64,000 bases of DNA from CAYPNP01 sp964412195 (GCA_964412195.1 CAYPNP010000003.1:248001-312000); one strand, 5' to 3'. Counted from the stretch's first letter, positions 50,429-58,524 are shown. Made by a program: numbers and translations. The notes: generated by a model not told the origin, from the letters alone.

Positions 50429-51337
50429 TCACAGCCCCTTCACCGGCCCCGATTTATACACGTGCCCCGGCAGGTCGCGGCCGAAGAACCGGCTCACGTC
50501 CTTGGCCAGGGCGATCAGGGCGGCCAGGTCCACGTCCTTCCGCTGCCCGATCCGGTGCAGGTAATGCACCAGGTCCTCGGTGCAGACGTTGCCGCTGGGC
50601 TGCTTGGTGAAGGGGCAGCCGCCCAGGCCGCCGAAGGCCGACTCCAGCGAGCGCACGCCGAGCTGCATGGCCGCGTAACAGTTGGCCAGGCCCAGCCCGT
50701 AGGTGTTGTGGAAGTGGCAGGCTGCCTCGACGCCGCCGTCCATTTTGAAAATAGCCTCGAACAGGGACTTCACTTGGTCGGGGAAGGCATGGCCGGCCGT
50801 GTCGGCCAGGCTGATGGTGCGGATGCCCGCCTCGAGGTAGCGCCGGACGATCCCCAGCACCTTCTCCGCCGGCACCGGGCCCTCGAAGCCGCAGCCGAAG
50901 GCCGATTGGACCGAGACCTGCACCTTCTTGTCGACGGCCAGCGCCAGCTTGGCCATTGCAATGATCCGGGTCGTCGCGTCTTCGACAGTCATGCCGGTGT
51001 TCTTCTGGGAGTGGGTCTCGCTGGCGGAGACACCCATGCAGAACATCTCGACGCCGACGGCCATGCCGCGCTCCAGGCCCTTCTCGTTGAGCACCAGGCC
51101 GGACAGCGCGGCCCGCTCCGGCTTGCGGCCGGGGGCGGCATAGTGCTGGAACAGGGCCTCGGTGTCGGCCATCTGGGGCACCTTGTCGGCTCGGACGAAG
51201 GAGCCGACCTGGATCACATCGACGCCGGCGCCGATCAGGGCATCGATCCACTGGACCTTCTGCTCGAAAGGTACGACGGCGGACTCCATCTGGAGGCCGT
51301 CCCGGAGACCGACTTCGTGGAGGATGAGTTCTGCCAT
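50429..51337 (-). CDS. HMG-CoA lyase-like DRE-TIM metallolyase (candidate citramalyl-CoA lyase)
   Basis: The protein has 302 residues. EVGLRDGLQMESAVVPFEQK holds the catalytic R-D-x-x-Q. Other blocks are IQVGSFVRADKVPQMAD, then MGVSASETHSQKNTGMT, then HFHNTYGLGLAN (HxHN metal site), and GGLGGCPFTKQPSGNVCTED with the G-loop Cys. All are full-length HMG-CoA-lyase features. The known reactions are cleavage of HMG-CoA to acetyl-CoA and acetoacetate, or of (R)-citramalyl-CoA to acetyl-CoA and pyruvate in Chloroflexus. The latter fits the adjacent CoA-transferase and LeuCD-type dehydratase better. The choice is an inference. Confidence 0.88.
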   Translation of the reverse strand: MAELILHEVGLRDGLQMESAVVPFEQKVQWIDALIGAGVDVIQVGSFVRADKVPQMADTEALFQHYAAPGRKPERAALSGLVLNEKGLERGMAVGVEMFCMGVSASETHSQKNTGMTVEDATTRIIAMAKLALAVDKKVQVSVQSAFGCGFEGPVPAEKVLGIVRRYLEAGIRTISLADTAGHAFPDQVKSLFEAIFKMDGGVEAACHFHNTYGLGLANCYAAMQLGVRSLESAFGGLGGCPFTKQPSGNVCTEDLVHYLHRIGQRKDVDLAALIALAKDVSRFFGRDLPGHVYKSGPVKGL

Positions 51338-51668
51338 GCTTGCCTCGCCGGATGAATTGCGCAGCGGACCGTACCTGATTTCCCCTCCGGAAACCGGATC
51401 GAACCACAGCCGGCGGTCCGCCGAACGACCTCACATTGTAGCCGGAAGTCGTCTGGAATTTAAAGAGAATTTTACGAATAGCGGAATGATGGGGATCGGT
51501 GAATGGGCAGAGCACGGGCACGTAAGAGAGACTCGAGACTAGAGGCTAGAGGCTCGGGTGCCCCGAATCACAAGTTTTTAACTCGAATCCGAACCCCGGA
51601 CCCCATGCCTCCAGCCATGGACATTTGGTACCGAGCCTCCAGCCTCTAGCCTCTAGCCCCGTTCCCCC
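51338..51668. other. 331-bp gap with an inverted pair of word arrays
   Basis: A plausible minus-strand -10 (TACAAT, complement at 51435-51440) for the lyase gene lies about 100 bases before its ATG. Further on, (ctagaggctagaggctcgg) at 51527-51557 and its complement ccgagcctccagcctctagcctctag at 51632-51661 form a long inverted repeat around about 75 bases. The second arm ends eight bases from the cupin stop. No gene is seen. Confidence 0.75.
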
Positions 51669-51932
51669 TCAGAAGGAGTAGTGCTTCCTCACCGCGGCGA
51701 GGATCCGCCAGCGGCAGTCCAGGCCGGCGGGAAAGACGACGAAATCGCCGGCGCCGAAGCGGTAGGTCTTGCCGCCGGCGGCCACCTCGACGTCGCCCTC
51801 GAGAAGGAAGCACGTTTCGGTTTCGTCATAGTGCCACGGGAACTCGGAGATCTCCTTCTCCCAGATGGGCCAGTTCCGCACCCCCAGCTTTTCCAGCTCG
51901 GCCTCGGTCGGCCGGTGAATCCGGATCTCCAT
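51669..51932 (-). CDS. Small cupin-domain protein
   Basis: The protein has 87 residues starting MEIRIHRPTEAEL, with GAAAGGAGAG upstream. It has one cupin barrel: DETETCFLLEGDVEVAAGGKTYRFGAGDFVVFPAGL, then CRWRILAAVRKHYSF. This matches the DUF861/(S)-ureidoglycine aminohydrolase-like cupin family. EGDV and GDFVVFPAG are the usual turns, but only partial metal ligands are visible. Function unknown. It lies downstream of the SDR gene with a word array between, so co-transcription is unclear. Confidence 0.85.
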   Translation of the reverse strand: MEIRIHRPTEAELEKLGVRNWPIWEKEISEFPWHYDETETCFLLEGDVEVAAGGKTYRFGAGDFVVFPAGLDCRWRILAAVRKHYSF

Positions 51933-51950
51933 CTCGCTCTCCTTTCGTGC

Positions 51951-52034
51951 TCGTGCTCGACAGATGACGGGTGACCGATGACCGGTCTCCCGTCCCCCGT
52001 CATCGTTCACCGGTCATTCTGCCGATTCACCCAT
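51951..52034. repeat. Word array between SDR and cupin genes
   Basis: Words tgctcg, gatgacgggtgaccgatgaccgg, cccgtcccccgtcatcg and gattcacccattcaccc appear. The last word contains the SDR stop codon. Confidence 0.8.
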
Positions 52035-52808
52035 TCACCCTTCCCGATGCAGCAGGTACGCGTTCCGCTGGGCGGTCGGCATGATGATCAGCTCGTGGAT
52101 GCACACGTGTTCGGGGGCGTTCACGACGTAGGTTACGGCGTCAGCTACGTCCTCCGGCGTCAGCGGCTCGGTGCCGGCATAGACCTTGGCCGCCCGTTCC
52201 GCGTCGCCGTGGAAGCGGACCTCTGAGAACTCGGTCTGCACCAGGCCCGGGCTCACGCTGGAGACCCGGATGGGCGTGCCCAGCAGGTCGGCGTTCATCC
52301 CCTCGGTCAGGGCGCGCACGGCGAACTTGGTGGCGTTGTACACGTTGCCCGCCGGGTAGACCTGGCGCCCGGCGATGCTGCCCAGGTTGACCACGTGCCC
52401 CCGGCCGCGCGCCAGCATCTGGGGCAGGATCGCCCGGGACATGAAGAGCAGGCCCTTGACGTTGGTGTCGATCATCCGGTCCCAGTCGTCGAGCCGGCCT
52501 TCCTGGAGCTTGTCCAAGCCCGCGGCCAGGCCGGCGTTGTTGACCAGCACGTCCGGCGTCAGCCCTCTCGCGAGCAGCTCGTCAGCGAACCGGGCCACGG
52601 CGTCGCGGTCCCGCACGTCCAACTGGAAAATGTGCACGTCCGCGCCATTTTGCTTCTCCAGTTTGCGCTGGAGTTCCTCCAGCCGCGGCAGCCGCCGGGC
52701 GGTCAGCACCAGCCGCGCGCCCTCGGCGGCGAAGCGTGCGGCACAGGCCTGCCCGATGCCTGCGCTCGCCCCGGTGATCAACACCACCTTGCCCTGGATC
52801 CGACTCAT
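52035..52808 (-). CDS. Short-chain dehydrogenase/reductase (3-hydroxy acid dehydrogenase-like)
   Basis: The protein has 257 residues. LITGASAGIGQACA is the NAD(P)-binding loop (TGxxxGxG). VLNNAG-type motif reads DVLVNNAGLAAG. The catalytic Ser and YxxxK are in VNLGSIAGRQVYPAGNVYNATKFAV. ARRLPRL after the second strand suggests an NADP preference. It resembles YdfG/serine dehydrogenases that oxidise 3-hydroxy acids. Substrate unknown. It could belong to the acid catabolism genes upstream at 47-51 kb, but no direct link is visible. Confidence 0.9.
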   Translation of the reverse strand: MSRIQGKVVLITGASAGIGQACAARFAAEGARLVLTARRLPRLEELQRKLEKQNGADVHIFQLDVRDRDAVARFADELLARGLTPDVLVNNAGLAAGLDKLQEGRLDDWDRMIDTNVKGLLFMSRAILPQMLARGRGHVVNLGSIAGRQVYPAGNVYNATKFAVRALTEGMNADLLGTPIRVSSVSPGLVQTEFSEVRFHGDAERAAKVYAGTEPLTPEDVADAVTYVVNAPEHVCIHELIIMPTAQRNAYLLHREG

Positions 52809-52825
52809 GCCATCCTCCTAAAACA

Positions 52826-52921
52826 TTCACCACAAAGGCACAAAGAACACAAAGATCATTTTAAGTTTCCGCAATCATAGGAAAGGAGTATTGCTTTGTG
52901 TCCTTTGTGCCTTTGTGGTGA
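52826..52921. repeat. Long inverted repeat of the caaaggcacaaagaacacaaag family
   Basis: Left arm 52827-52854 and right arm 52894-52921 are complementary at 27 of 28 positions, with a loop of about 39 bases. The right arm ends three bases from the stop of the following minus-strand gene, and the left arm begins 18 bases upstream of the SDR start. Confidence 0.92.
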
Positions 52922-52924
52922 GTT

Positions 52925-53290
52925 CTAATAGCCGAGGCGCCGCAGGTGCGCGTCGCCGATGCCGAAGTGGTGCGCGATCTCGTGCACCACCGTCTTGCGC
53001 ACCTGGCGCACCACCTGCGCGCGCGTCCGGCAGATCGCCAGGATCGGCCGGCGGTAGATGGTGATCCGGTCCGGCATCACCGGCATGGCCCAGGTGTTGC
53101 GCTTCGTCCGCGGCACGCCCTGGTAGAGGCCCAGCAGCATCCCCCGGCCGAGACCCATCTCCTTCAGGATCAACGGGGAGGGCTCCTCTTCCACCACGAT
53201 CTCCACGTTGTCCAGCCGCTCGCGGAACTCCTCCGGGACTTCCTCGATGGCCTCGGTCACCAGCTCGTCGAACTCGTCAGGCAGGAACAT
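52925..53290 (-). CDS. Zincin-like metallopeptidase family protein
   Basis: The protein has 121 residues starting MFLPDEFDELVTEAI, with GAGGTG upstream. The short family (Pfam zincin-like, formerly DUF1025) is recognised by the C-terminal TVVHEIAHHFGIGDAHLRRLG, with HExxHxxGxxD zinc ligands. The middle has TIYRRPILAICRTRAQVVRQV. The proteins are small, cytoplasmic and of unproven activity. Complete and of usual length. It is probably an independent unit flanked by repeats. Confidence 0.92.
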   Translation of the reverse strand: MFLPDEFDELVTEAIEEVPEEFRERLDNVEIVVEEEPSPLILKEMGLGRGMLLGLYQGVPRTKRNTWAMPVMPDRITIYRRPILAICRTRAQVVRQVRKTVVHEIAHHFGIGDAHLRRLGY

Positions 53291-53311
53291 GGGCACCTCA
53301 AACGGATATTC

Positions 53312-53337
53312 GCCACGGAGGCACGGAGAACACGGAG
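53312..53337. repeat. Single ccacggaggcacggagaacacggag word
   Basis: A 26-base member of the same family as the fold-back at 52.8 kb, with a different core word. It lies upstream of the zincin gene in a 281-bp divergent gap that otherwise holds only the aminotransferase promoter. Confidence 0.8.
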
Positions 53338-53511
53338 TGGAATTTCAGTCAGGCATTCAATCGTCAACATTACGGGACGGATCCACGCAGCCAGCTTTCA
53401 GAGGCTTCCGGGGAAACCCGCCATGCCGTGGTGGATTGTACCACATGATTCATCCTCCAGCTCCGCGGGGCGCGCCGCCGGCAGGAAATGGGGGTGGGCC
53501 GGGCCGATTTC

Positions 53512-53520
53512 TGGTACAAT
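53512..53520 (+). promoter_or_regulatory. Extended -10 promoter (TGGTACAAT) of the aminotransferase gene
   Basis: TG-G-TACAAT lies 51 bases before the ATG. No good -35 is seen. Confidence 0.55.
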
Positions 53521-53571
53521 GACCGCCTTGCCGACCGAGCGACGGAAACGCCATTCAGGAGAGGAGCCGCC

Positions 53572-54792
53572 ATGGATTACAATGCCCTGTTTTCGCAAAG
53601 CGCCCGGGTGATGCAGCCCAGCCCCATCCGGCGGATGGCCGGCCTGGTGAACCAGCCCGGCGTCATCTCGTTCGCCGGCGGGATGCCCAATCCGTCGACC
53701 TTCCCGGAGCACGACCTCAGGGCCATCCTGGACGACATCGTCGAGACCGACGGTTACCGGATCTTCCAATACGGCGTCACCCGCGGCCTGGAGGAGTTCC
53801 GAGATCTGCTGGTCCAGCTCCTGGCGGAACGTGGCGTCGCCTCCCGGCGCGAGCAGCTCATGATCACCAGCGGCTCCCAGCAGGGGCTGGAACTGCTCAG
53901 CCGCGTCCTGCTCGACCCCGGCGACGTCGTGCTGGTGGAGCTGCCCAGCTACATCGGCGCCCTGGCCTGCTTCCGCAACACCCTGGCCGAGATGGTGGGC
54001 GTGGCCCAGGATGAGCAAGGCATCATCCCCGAAGCGCTGGCGGATACGACCGCGCGGCTTCGTGCCGAAGGCCGGCGGATCAAGTTCGCCTACCTCATCC
54101 CCAACTTCCAGAATCCCTCGGGCATCACCATCGCCCCCGACCGCCGCGCCAGGGTTCTGGAGATCGCTGCCGAGCACGGTTTCCTGATCCTGGAGGACGA
54201 CCCGTACGGCGAGCTCTACTTCTCGGACACCCCGGCGGAGTGGCTGGTGCCGGTCAAGGCCCGCGCCGGCGGGGAGGCGGTGGTCTACCTGAGTTCCTTC
54301 TCCAAGGTGGTGAGCCCCGGCCTGCGAACGGCCTTCATCGCCGCCCCCGAGGCGGTCATCCAGCAGGTCGAACTGGCCAAGCAGGCGGCCGACCTGTGCA
54401 CCAGCAGCCTGGACCAGCGGCTGATCTTCGAGTACTGCCGCCGTGGGCTGTACGCGAAGCACCTGGAGGAAGTCCGCGGCTTCTACGACGCCAAATGCCG
54501 GGCCATGCTGGCGGCGATGGACGAGTGCATGCCCGACGGGGTCCGCTGGACCCGGCCCAAGGGCGGGATGTTCGTGTGGGTCACGCTGCCGGACGGTCTC
54601 GACGCCGAGGCGCTGGCCGTGGAGGCGGTGCAGCAGTTCAAGGTGGCGTTCATCCACGGCGCGCCGTTCTTCGTAAACGGCGCCGGGCAGAACACCCTCC
54701 GGCTGACCTTCGCCAAGGAGAGCGCCGACAAGATCGCCGAGGGGATCTCGATCCTGGGCGAATTCTTCAAAGAGAAGATCTCCAGGCTGTAG
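53572..54792 (+). CDS. PLP-dependent aminotransferase, 2-aminoadipate/LysN-like
   Basis: The protein has 406 residues starting MDYNALFSQSARVMQPS, with GGAGAGGAG upstream. Class I/II fold: VISFAGGMPNPSTFPEHDLR, then LMITSGSQQGLELLSRVLLDPGD, then YLIPNFQNPSGITI, then LILEDDPYGELYF. The PLP lysine is in VVYLSSFSKVVSPGLRTAF, and RLTFAKES carries the substrate-carboxylate Arg. Subgroup members act on 2-aminoadipate, aromatic or branched-chain amino acids with wide specificity. It may feed 2-oxo acids to ferredoxin oxidoreductases such as IorAB. Monocistronic with its own promoter. Confidence 0.92.
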   Translation: MDYNALFSQSARVMQPSPIRRMAGLVNQPGVISFAGGMPNPSTFPEHDLRAILDDIVETDGYRIFQYGVTRGLEEFRDLLVQLLAERGVASRREQLMITSGSQQGLELLSRVLLDPGDVVLVELPSYIGALACFRNTLAEMVGVAQDEQGIIPEALADTTARLRAEGRRIKFAYLIPNFQNPSGITIAPDRRARVLEIAAEHGFLILEDDPYGELYFSDTPAEWLVPVKARAGGEAVVYLSSFSKVVSPGLRTAFIAAPEAVIQQVELAKQAADLCTSSLDQRLIFEYCRRGLYAKHLEEVRGFYDAKCRAMLAAMDECMPDGVRWTRPKGGMFVWVTLPDGLDAEALAVEAVQQFKVAFIHGAPFFVNGAGQNTLRLTFAKESADKIAEGISILGEFFKEKISRL

Positions 54793-54802
54793 AATCGTCC
54801 AG

Positions 54803-54902
54803 AACGAACATCGAACATCGAACATCCAACATCGAACTTCGAAGTCAAACCGCATAACCTGAGATTAGATCGGTCTGACTTCGATGTTCAATGTTCGATT
54901 TG
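54803..54902. repeat. Inverted (gaacatc) arrays in a convergent gap
   Basis: gaacatcgaacatcgaacatccaacatcgaac at 54803-54840 is followed by a complementary tcgatgttcaatgttcgattt block at 54880-54900. It lies between two convergent genes that lack ordinary terminators and starts 11 bases after a stop. A similar fold-back lies at 52.8 kb. Confidence 0.88.
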
Positions 54903-54908
54903 ATTCCG

Positions 54909-56084
54909 CTATGGTTTCTTGACGAGGATCTCGGGCACCTGGAATTTCTTTCCCGCCATCTCGATCTCCCGCACCGGCCAATGGCCCGTGGCGGTCAGGA
55001 TCTCGGCCCCGGCCGGGGTGGCGAGCACCGTGTCTTCCACCCGGACGCCCTCCAGACTGGGGAAGAAGACAAACGGCTGGTTTTCCAGGACCCGCTCGAT
55101 GCCGCTGGGGGTGATCACGTACTCCCGGTCCTGGTAGCCGGTGGCGGCCCCCAGGGGGGCCGTCCGCCACTCGTTGGCGAGCTTCAGCTCCTGGAAGAAG
55201 GAGATGGCGGCGGAGTACAACTCCTGGAGCGTGGAGCCGGCCTGCAGGTTGTTCAAGCAGGAGGCGAAGAGCCGCTCGACGGTCTGCTGGCGCTTCAGCA
55301 GGTCGTTCGGCGGTTCGCCCAGCGAAACCGTGCGCGTGATCGTGGCCGTCAACCCGCCTTTGCGGGCGATCACCTGCACCCGCAGGAGCTTTTCCAGCGT
55401 CCCGGTGCGGGTGACGTTCTCCCGGTACTTCCGGGCGCTGTCGTCGACCGCGACGGAGACGGCCAGCGGAACCAAGCCGCGGCTCCACAACTCCCGCGCC
55501 GCCAGCCCGGCGATCTCTGACTCGGTCATCCCCCGGGCCGCCTGGCGGGCCGCCGCCTCGCACGCTTCGGCCGTCAGCCGGCCGACGGCGCGGTACCGCT
55601 TGATTTCGTCCTTGTCAAGGCTCATGCGCCACGTCCGCAGGCTCTCTTCCATCGGCTCGGTGTCGGGCAGGGCGAGGTCGGATCCCAGCCGGCCCGGCGC
55701 GATCTTCCGGGCCAGCCGCAGGGGCTCGTTGTTCTCCAGTTCCTCGTGCCAGAAGTAAGCCATGGACCGGATCTTCAGCCCGGGCAGCTCCTGATCCAGC
55801 AGCCGCTTCGTGCGGTCGGCCGTACCGATGAGGTAGACGTCCTTCGGCGTCACCACGAGGGAGCCGGAACCCGCCTCGGCCGAGGGCGACACCGTGCTGT
55901 CCCCGCCGCCGGTCAGCCAGGCGAAATTGCGGGGCCGGGAGATGAGCAGGCCGGACAGCTTCCTCTCCTTCAGGGCCTGCCGGACGATCTCGACCTTCGT
56001 CCGGAACTCCTGCGCCGAGGCGGCGGCCAGGCTCCCCGCCAACAGGAACAGCAGGACGGTTCCGGTCACCAAGGCTCTCTTCAT
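54909..56084 (-). CDS. Secreted M24 (Xaa-Pro aminopeptidase fold) family protein, probably inactive
   Basis: The protein has 391 residues starting MKRALVTGTVLLFLL with a signal peptide ending near ASAQ. An N-terminal creatinase-like domain (SGLLISRPRNFAWLTGGGDS) leads to a pita-bread domain (KDEIKRYRAVGRLTAEACEAA, then GMTESEIAGLAARELWSRG). Where M24 enzymes have DxGxx...DxTRT, this one reads VQVIARKGG and ATITRTVSLG, so both Asp metal ligands are absent. A late Glu survives in VEDTVLATPAG. It may be a pseudo-peptidase with a structural or binding role. A longer overlapping frame upstream is an artefact. Confidence 0.8.
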   Translation of the reverse strand: MKRALVTGTVLLFLLAGSLAAASAQEFRTKVEIVRQALKERKLSGLLISRPRNFAWLTGGGDSTVSPSAEAGSGSLVVTPKDVYLIGTADRTKRLLDQELPGLKIRSMAYFWHEELENNEPLRLARKIAPGRLGSDLALPDTEPMEESLRTWRMSLDKDEIKRYRAVGRLTAEACEAAARQAARGMTESEIAGLAARELWSRGLVPLAVSVAVDDSARKYRENVTRTGTLEKLLRVQVIARKGGLTATITRTVSLGEPPNDLLKRQQTVERLFASCLNNLQAGSTLQELYSAAISFFQELKLANEWRTAPLGAATGYQDREYVITPSGIERVLENQPFVFFPSLEGVRVEDTVLATPAGAEILTATGHWPVREIEMAGKKFQVPEILVKKP

Positions 56085-56179
56085 CGCGGGCTCCTTTGCC
56101 GGTGGGGGTGGGGGCGCGGCGGAGCGGTTCCGGGGCGCCGGCGGCACTATAGCAGATGTGCCGGGCGGGCACAACCGGC

Positions 56180-58309
56180 CTACGTCTTGTTTTGTTCGGC
56201 GTCGCCGCGGGTCTCGCTGAGGATCTCCTCCACCTCGTCGTCCTTGAGGGAGGGGTCCAGGGTGATGGCCCGGATCAGGTGCTGCTGGGCCCGGTTGAGG
56301 TCGCCCAGGTCGTAGCAGACCATGCCCAGATAGTAGTGGGCGTCCGCGTCGTCGGGCGACTCGCCGACGAGCTTCTCGAACAGCGTCAGGGCCTCGTAGT
56401 CGCGGTCGAGGGCATAGTAATTGCGCGCGAGGTTCCAGGCGGTCTCGGTCGACTTCTGCAGCGCGTACGCCTTCTCGTTGTGGCGGAGCGCCCGCCGGTA
56501 GTCGGTCAGGCGCTCGTCGGTGTCGCCGAGGTAGATGGCGCCGAGATTTTTGTGCGCCCGGAGGTTGTCCGGGTCGAGGGCCAGGCACTGCTCGAAGGAC
56601 CGGATGGCCTGCCCGGTCCGGCCCTCCGCCAGGTAGAGGTTGCCCTGGAGCCCGAAGCGCTGGGCGCTGCCGGCCGGAGTGAGGGCGAGGGCCTGGCGGT
56701 AGCAGGCGATGCGCCCCGGCTGGTCTTCCCGGTCGTCCAGGACCACGGCCAGGTTGCAATAGTACAGGATCCGCTCCGACGTCGCCTTGGAATCCGTCCG
56801 CTCGATGGCTTGCCGGATGAACTTCTCGGCGTCGGCGTACTCGCCGGCCTCCCACAGGGAGACGCCGCGGCGGTTGAAGTCGGCGGCGGTGAGCAGCTGT
56901 CCCGCCCGCTCCGTCCGTCCGGTCATGTAGCAGCAGATGCCCAGCTCGTAGCGGACGTGGTATCGTCCGGACGCGGCCTTGTCCAGCTCTTCGTACAACG
57001 GGAGGGCGTCGGCGTAGCGCTTCAGCAGGAAATAGTTCTGCGCCAGGTTGCTGGCGGCGTTCAGGCTGCGCAACAGATTGTACGCCTTGAGGTTGTGGCG
57101 CAGGGCGAGGTCGTAGTCGACTTCGCACCCGGCGTACTCGCCCAGATAAATCAGACCGAGATTGTTGTGGGCCTTGGCGCATTCGGGATCCACCCGGAGG
57201 GCGTGGAGGAACAGGTCCGCGGCCTCCGGCACCCGCTTCTCCTGGAGCCGGATCTCGCCGAGGCTGGCGAAATAGTCGGCGCTGCCGGGCGCGGCGGCGG
57301 CCAGGGCGGCGCGGTAGCCGGCCAGGGCGACGCCGGCGTCCTGCCGGCTTTCCCCCACCAGGCCGAGCTGGCTTCCCGCCTCGAGGCGCTCGGCGGCGTC
57401 CTCCTTCGTCAGCAGCTCCAGGGCGCGGCGGAGTTTCTTCTCCGCCCCGTACGTGTCGTCTTCGGCGAGCAGCCGGCCGGCCGAGGCGATCAGTTCTCTC
57501 GCCGCCAGTTGCCGGAAAACGCTGACTCCCTCGGTGACGGCGAAGGCGAGCAGGTATCCATAGAAGGGGATGGCGACGAAGAGCAGGACGCTGCGCACCG
57601 CCGCCGTGCCGAGCAGGGCGCGGGCGCCCCGGAAGCCCCGCCAGATGGCGTAGCCGAAAGCCCCGGCCGCCAGCAGGGCGCCGGCGATCTCGAAGGCGGG
57701 CGGCTTGGGCTGGGCGAAGTAACGGTTTCCGGAGACAACCATCGCGGCGAGTTCGATCAGGACCAGCGCCAGCGCGGCGGGGATCCCGGCGTAGAGGCAG
57801 ATCCGCCGGGCCAGCCGGCCGTCGTTCCGCCCACCGGCCAGGCGCACCCGGAGGTGGTACCACGCGCCGCCGAGCCAGTAGATCAGCCCGCCGGCGCCCA
57901 AGCCGGCGGCCGCGATGAGGAGCCAGAATTCCGGCCAGGTGCCGGCCGGATAGCGGCGCATGAACAGGGCCTTGTTTTCCACGAGTTCGATGACCACCGC
58001 CATTCCGGTGACCCAGACGGCCAGCAGGAAGCCGGGCGGCCATGGTCCGGACAGCCGCTCGACAGCGAAGCGGGGGAAGTCCAGCAGCAGCCCGCCCAGG
58101 GGACGGAATGGCGCTGCCGGCCTGGGTGGCGCGGCTTCAGGAACAGTCGCCGGTGCCTTCCCCGGTTCCCCCGCCGGCGCCTCCGTCGGCAGCCCTGTTT
58201 CCAGGTCTCTCTGGAGGGATTGGGCGGCCGTCCCGCCTGGCCCATCGTCGCCGGAGGGCGGGGCGGGGGCCGATTGTTCCGGTGGTTGGAGAGTGCGCTC
58301 GTCTTCCAT
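56180..58309 (-). CDS. TPR-rich membrane protein
   Basis: The protein has 709 residues. A Pro-rich acidic N-terminus covers the first 75. About five hydrophobic segments follow (FLLAVWVTGMAVVIELVENKALF, then FWLLIAAAGLGAGGLIYWLGG, then ICLYAGIPAALALVLIELAAMVV, then AVRSVLLFVAIPFYGYLLAF). These resemble a Yip1-like membrane domain. The C-terminal half consists of 10 or more TPR repeats (AHNNLGLIYLGEYAGCEVDY, then AHKNLGAIYLGDTDERLTD). The TPRs probably form a cytoplasmic or periplasmic docking platform. No partner is evident. Confidence 0.85.
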   Translation of the reverse strand: MEDERTLQPPEQSAPAPPSGDDGPGGTAAQSLQRDLETGLPTEAPAGEPGKAPATVPEAAPPRPAAPFRPLGGLLLDFPRFAVERLSGPWPPGFLLAVWVTGMAVVIELVENKALFMRRYPAGTWPEFWLLIAAAGLGAGGLIYWLGGAWYHLRVRLAGGRNDGRLARRICLYAGIPAALALVLIELAAMVVSGNRYFAQPKPPAFEIAGALLAAGAFGYAIWRGFRGARALLGTAAVRSVLLFVAIPFYGYLLAFAVTEGVSVFRQLAARELIASAGRLLAEDDTYGAEKKLRRALELLTKEDAAERLEAGSQLGLVGESRQDAGVALAGYRAALAAAAPGSADYFASLGEIRLQEKRVPEAADLFLHALRVDPECAKAHNNLGLIYLGEYAGCEVDYDLALRHNLKAYNLLRSLNAASNLAQNYFLLKRYADALPLYEELDKAASGRYHVRYELGICCYMTGRTERAGQLLTAADFNRRGVSLWEAGEYADAEKFIRQAIERTDSKATSERILYYCNLAVVLDDREDQPGRIACYRQALALTPAGSAQRFGLQGNLYLAEGRTGQAIRSFEQCLALDPDNLRAHKNLGAIYLGDTDERLTDYRRALRHNEKAYALQKSTETAWNLARNYYALDRDYEALTLFEKLVGESPDDADAHYYLGMVCYDLGDLNRAQQHLIRAITLDPSLKDDEVEEILSETRGDAEQNKT

Positions 58310-58441
58310 GAGAACCGCGGGCCGGATAAACCGGCAAGCCTTCTGAAATAAGGATTCACCTTACCCCAACCGGGGATTCGTGACAAGGATGAAAATTCCG
58401 GCGAGTGGTTGCGAGTTCCCCCATCAGAAGGCCCTCCATTC

Positions 58442-58524
58442 CATCGGTATCGGAATCGATATCGGTATCGGGATCGGTATCGGGATCGATCCCCGCATCG
58501 GCCCGGATACCGGCCCCGATCCCG
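58442..58524. repeat. (atcggtatcggg) word array
   Basis: Six or seven imperfect 12-base words such as atcggtatcgggatcggtatcgggatcg precede the Crp/Fnr gene. The word is the complement of the ccgatNccgatt array at 35171-35214. Confidence 0.85.

Noticed and set aside
54909..58043. A 1044-residue minus-strand frame upstream of the M24 gene
   Set aside because: It is out-of-frame translation of the TPR membrane-protein gene. The M24 protein starts at 56084.
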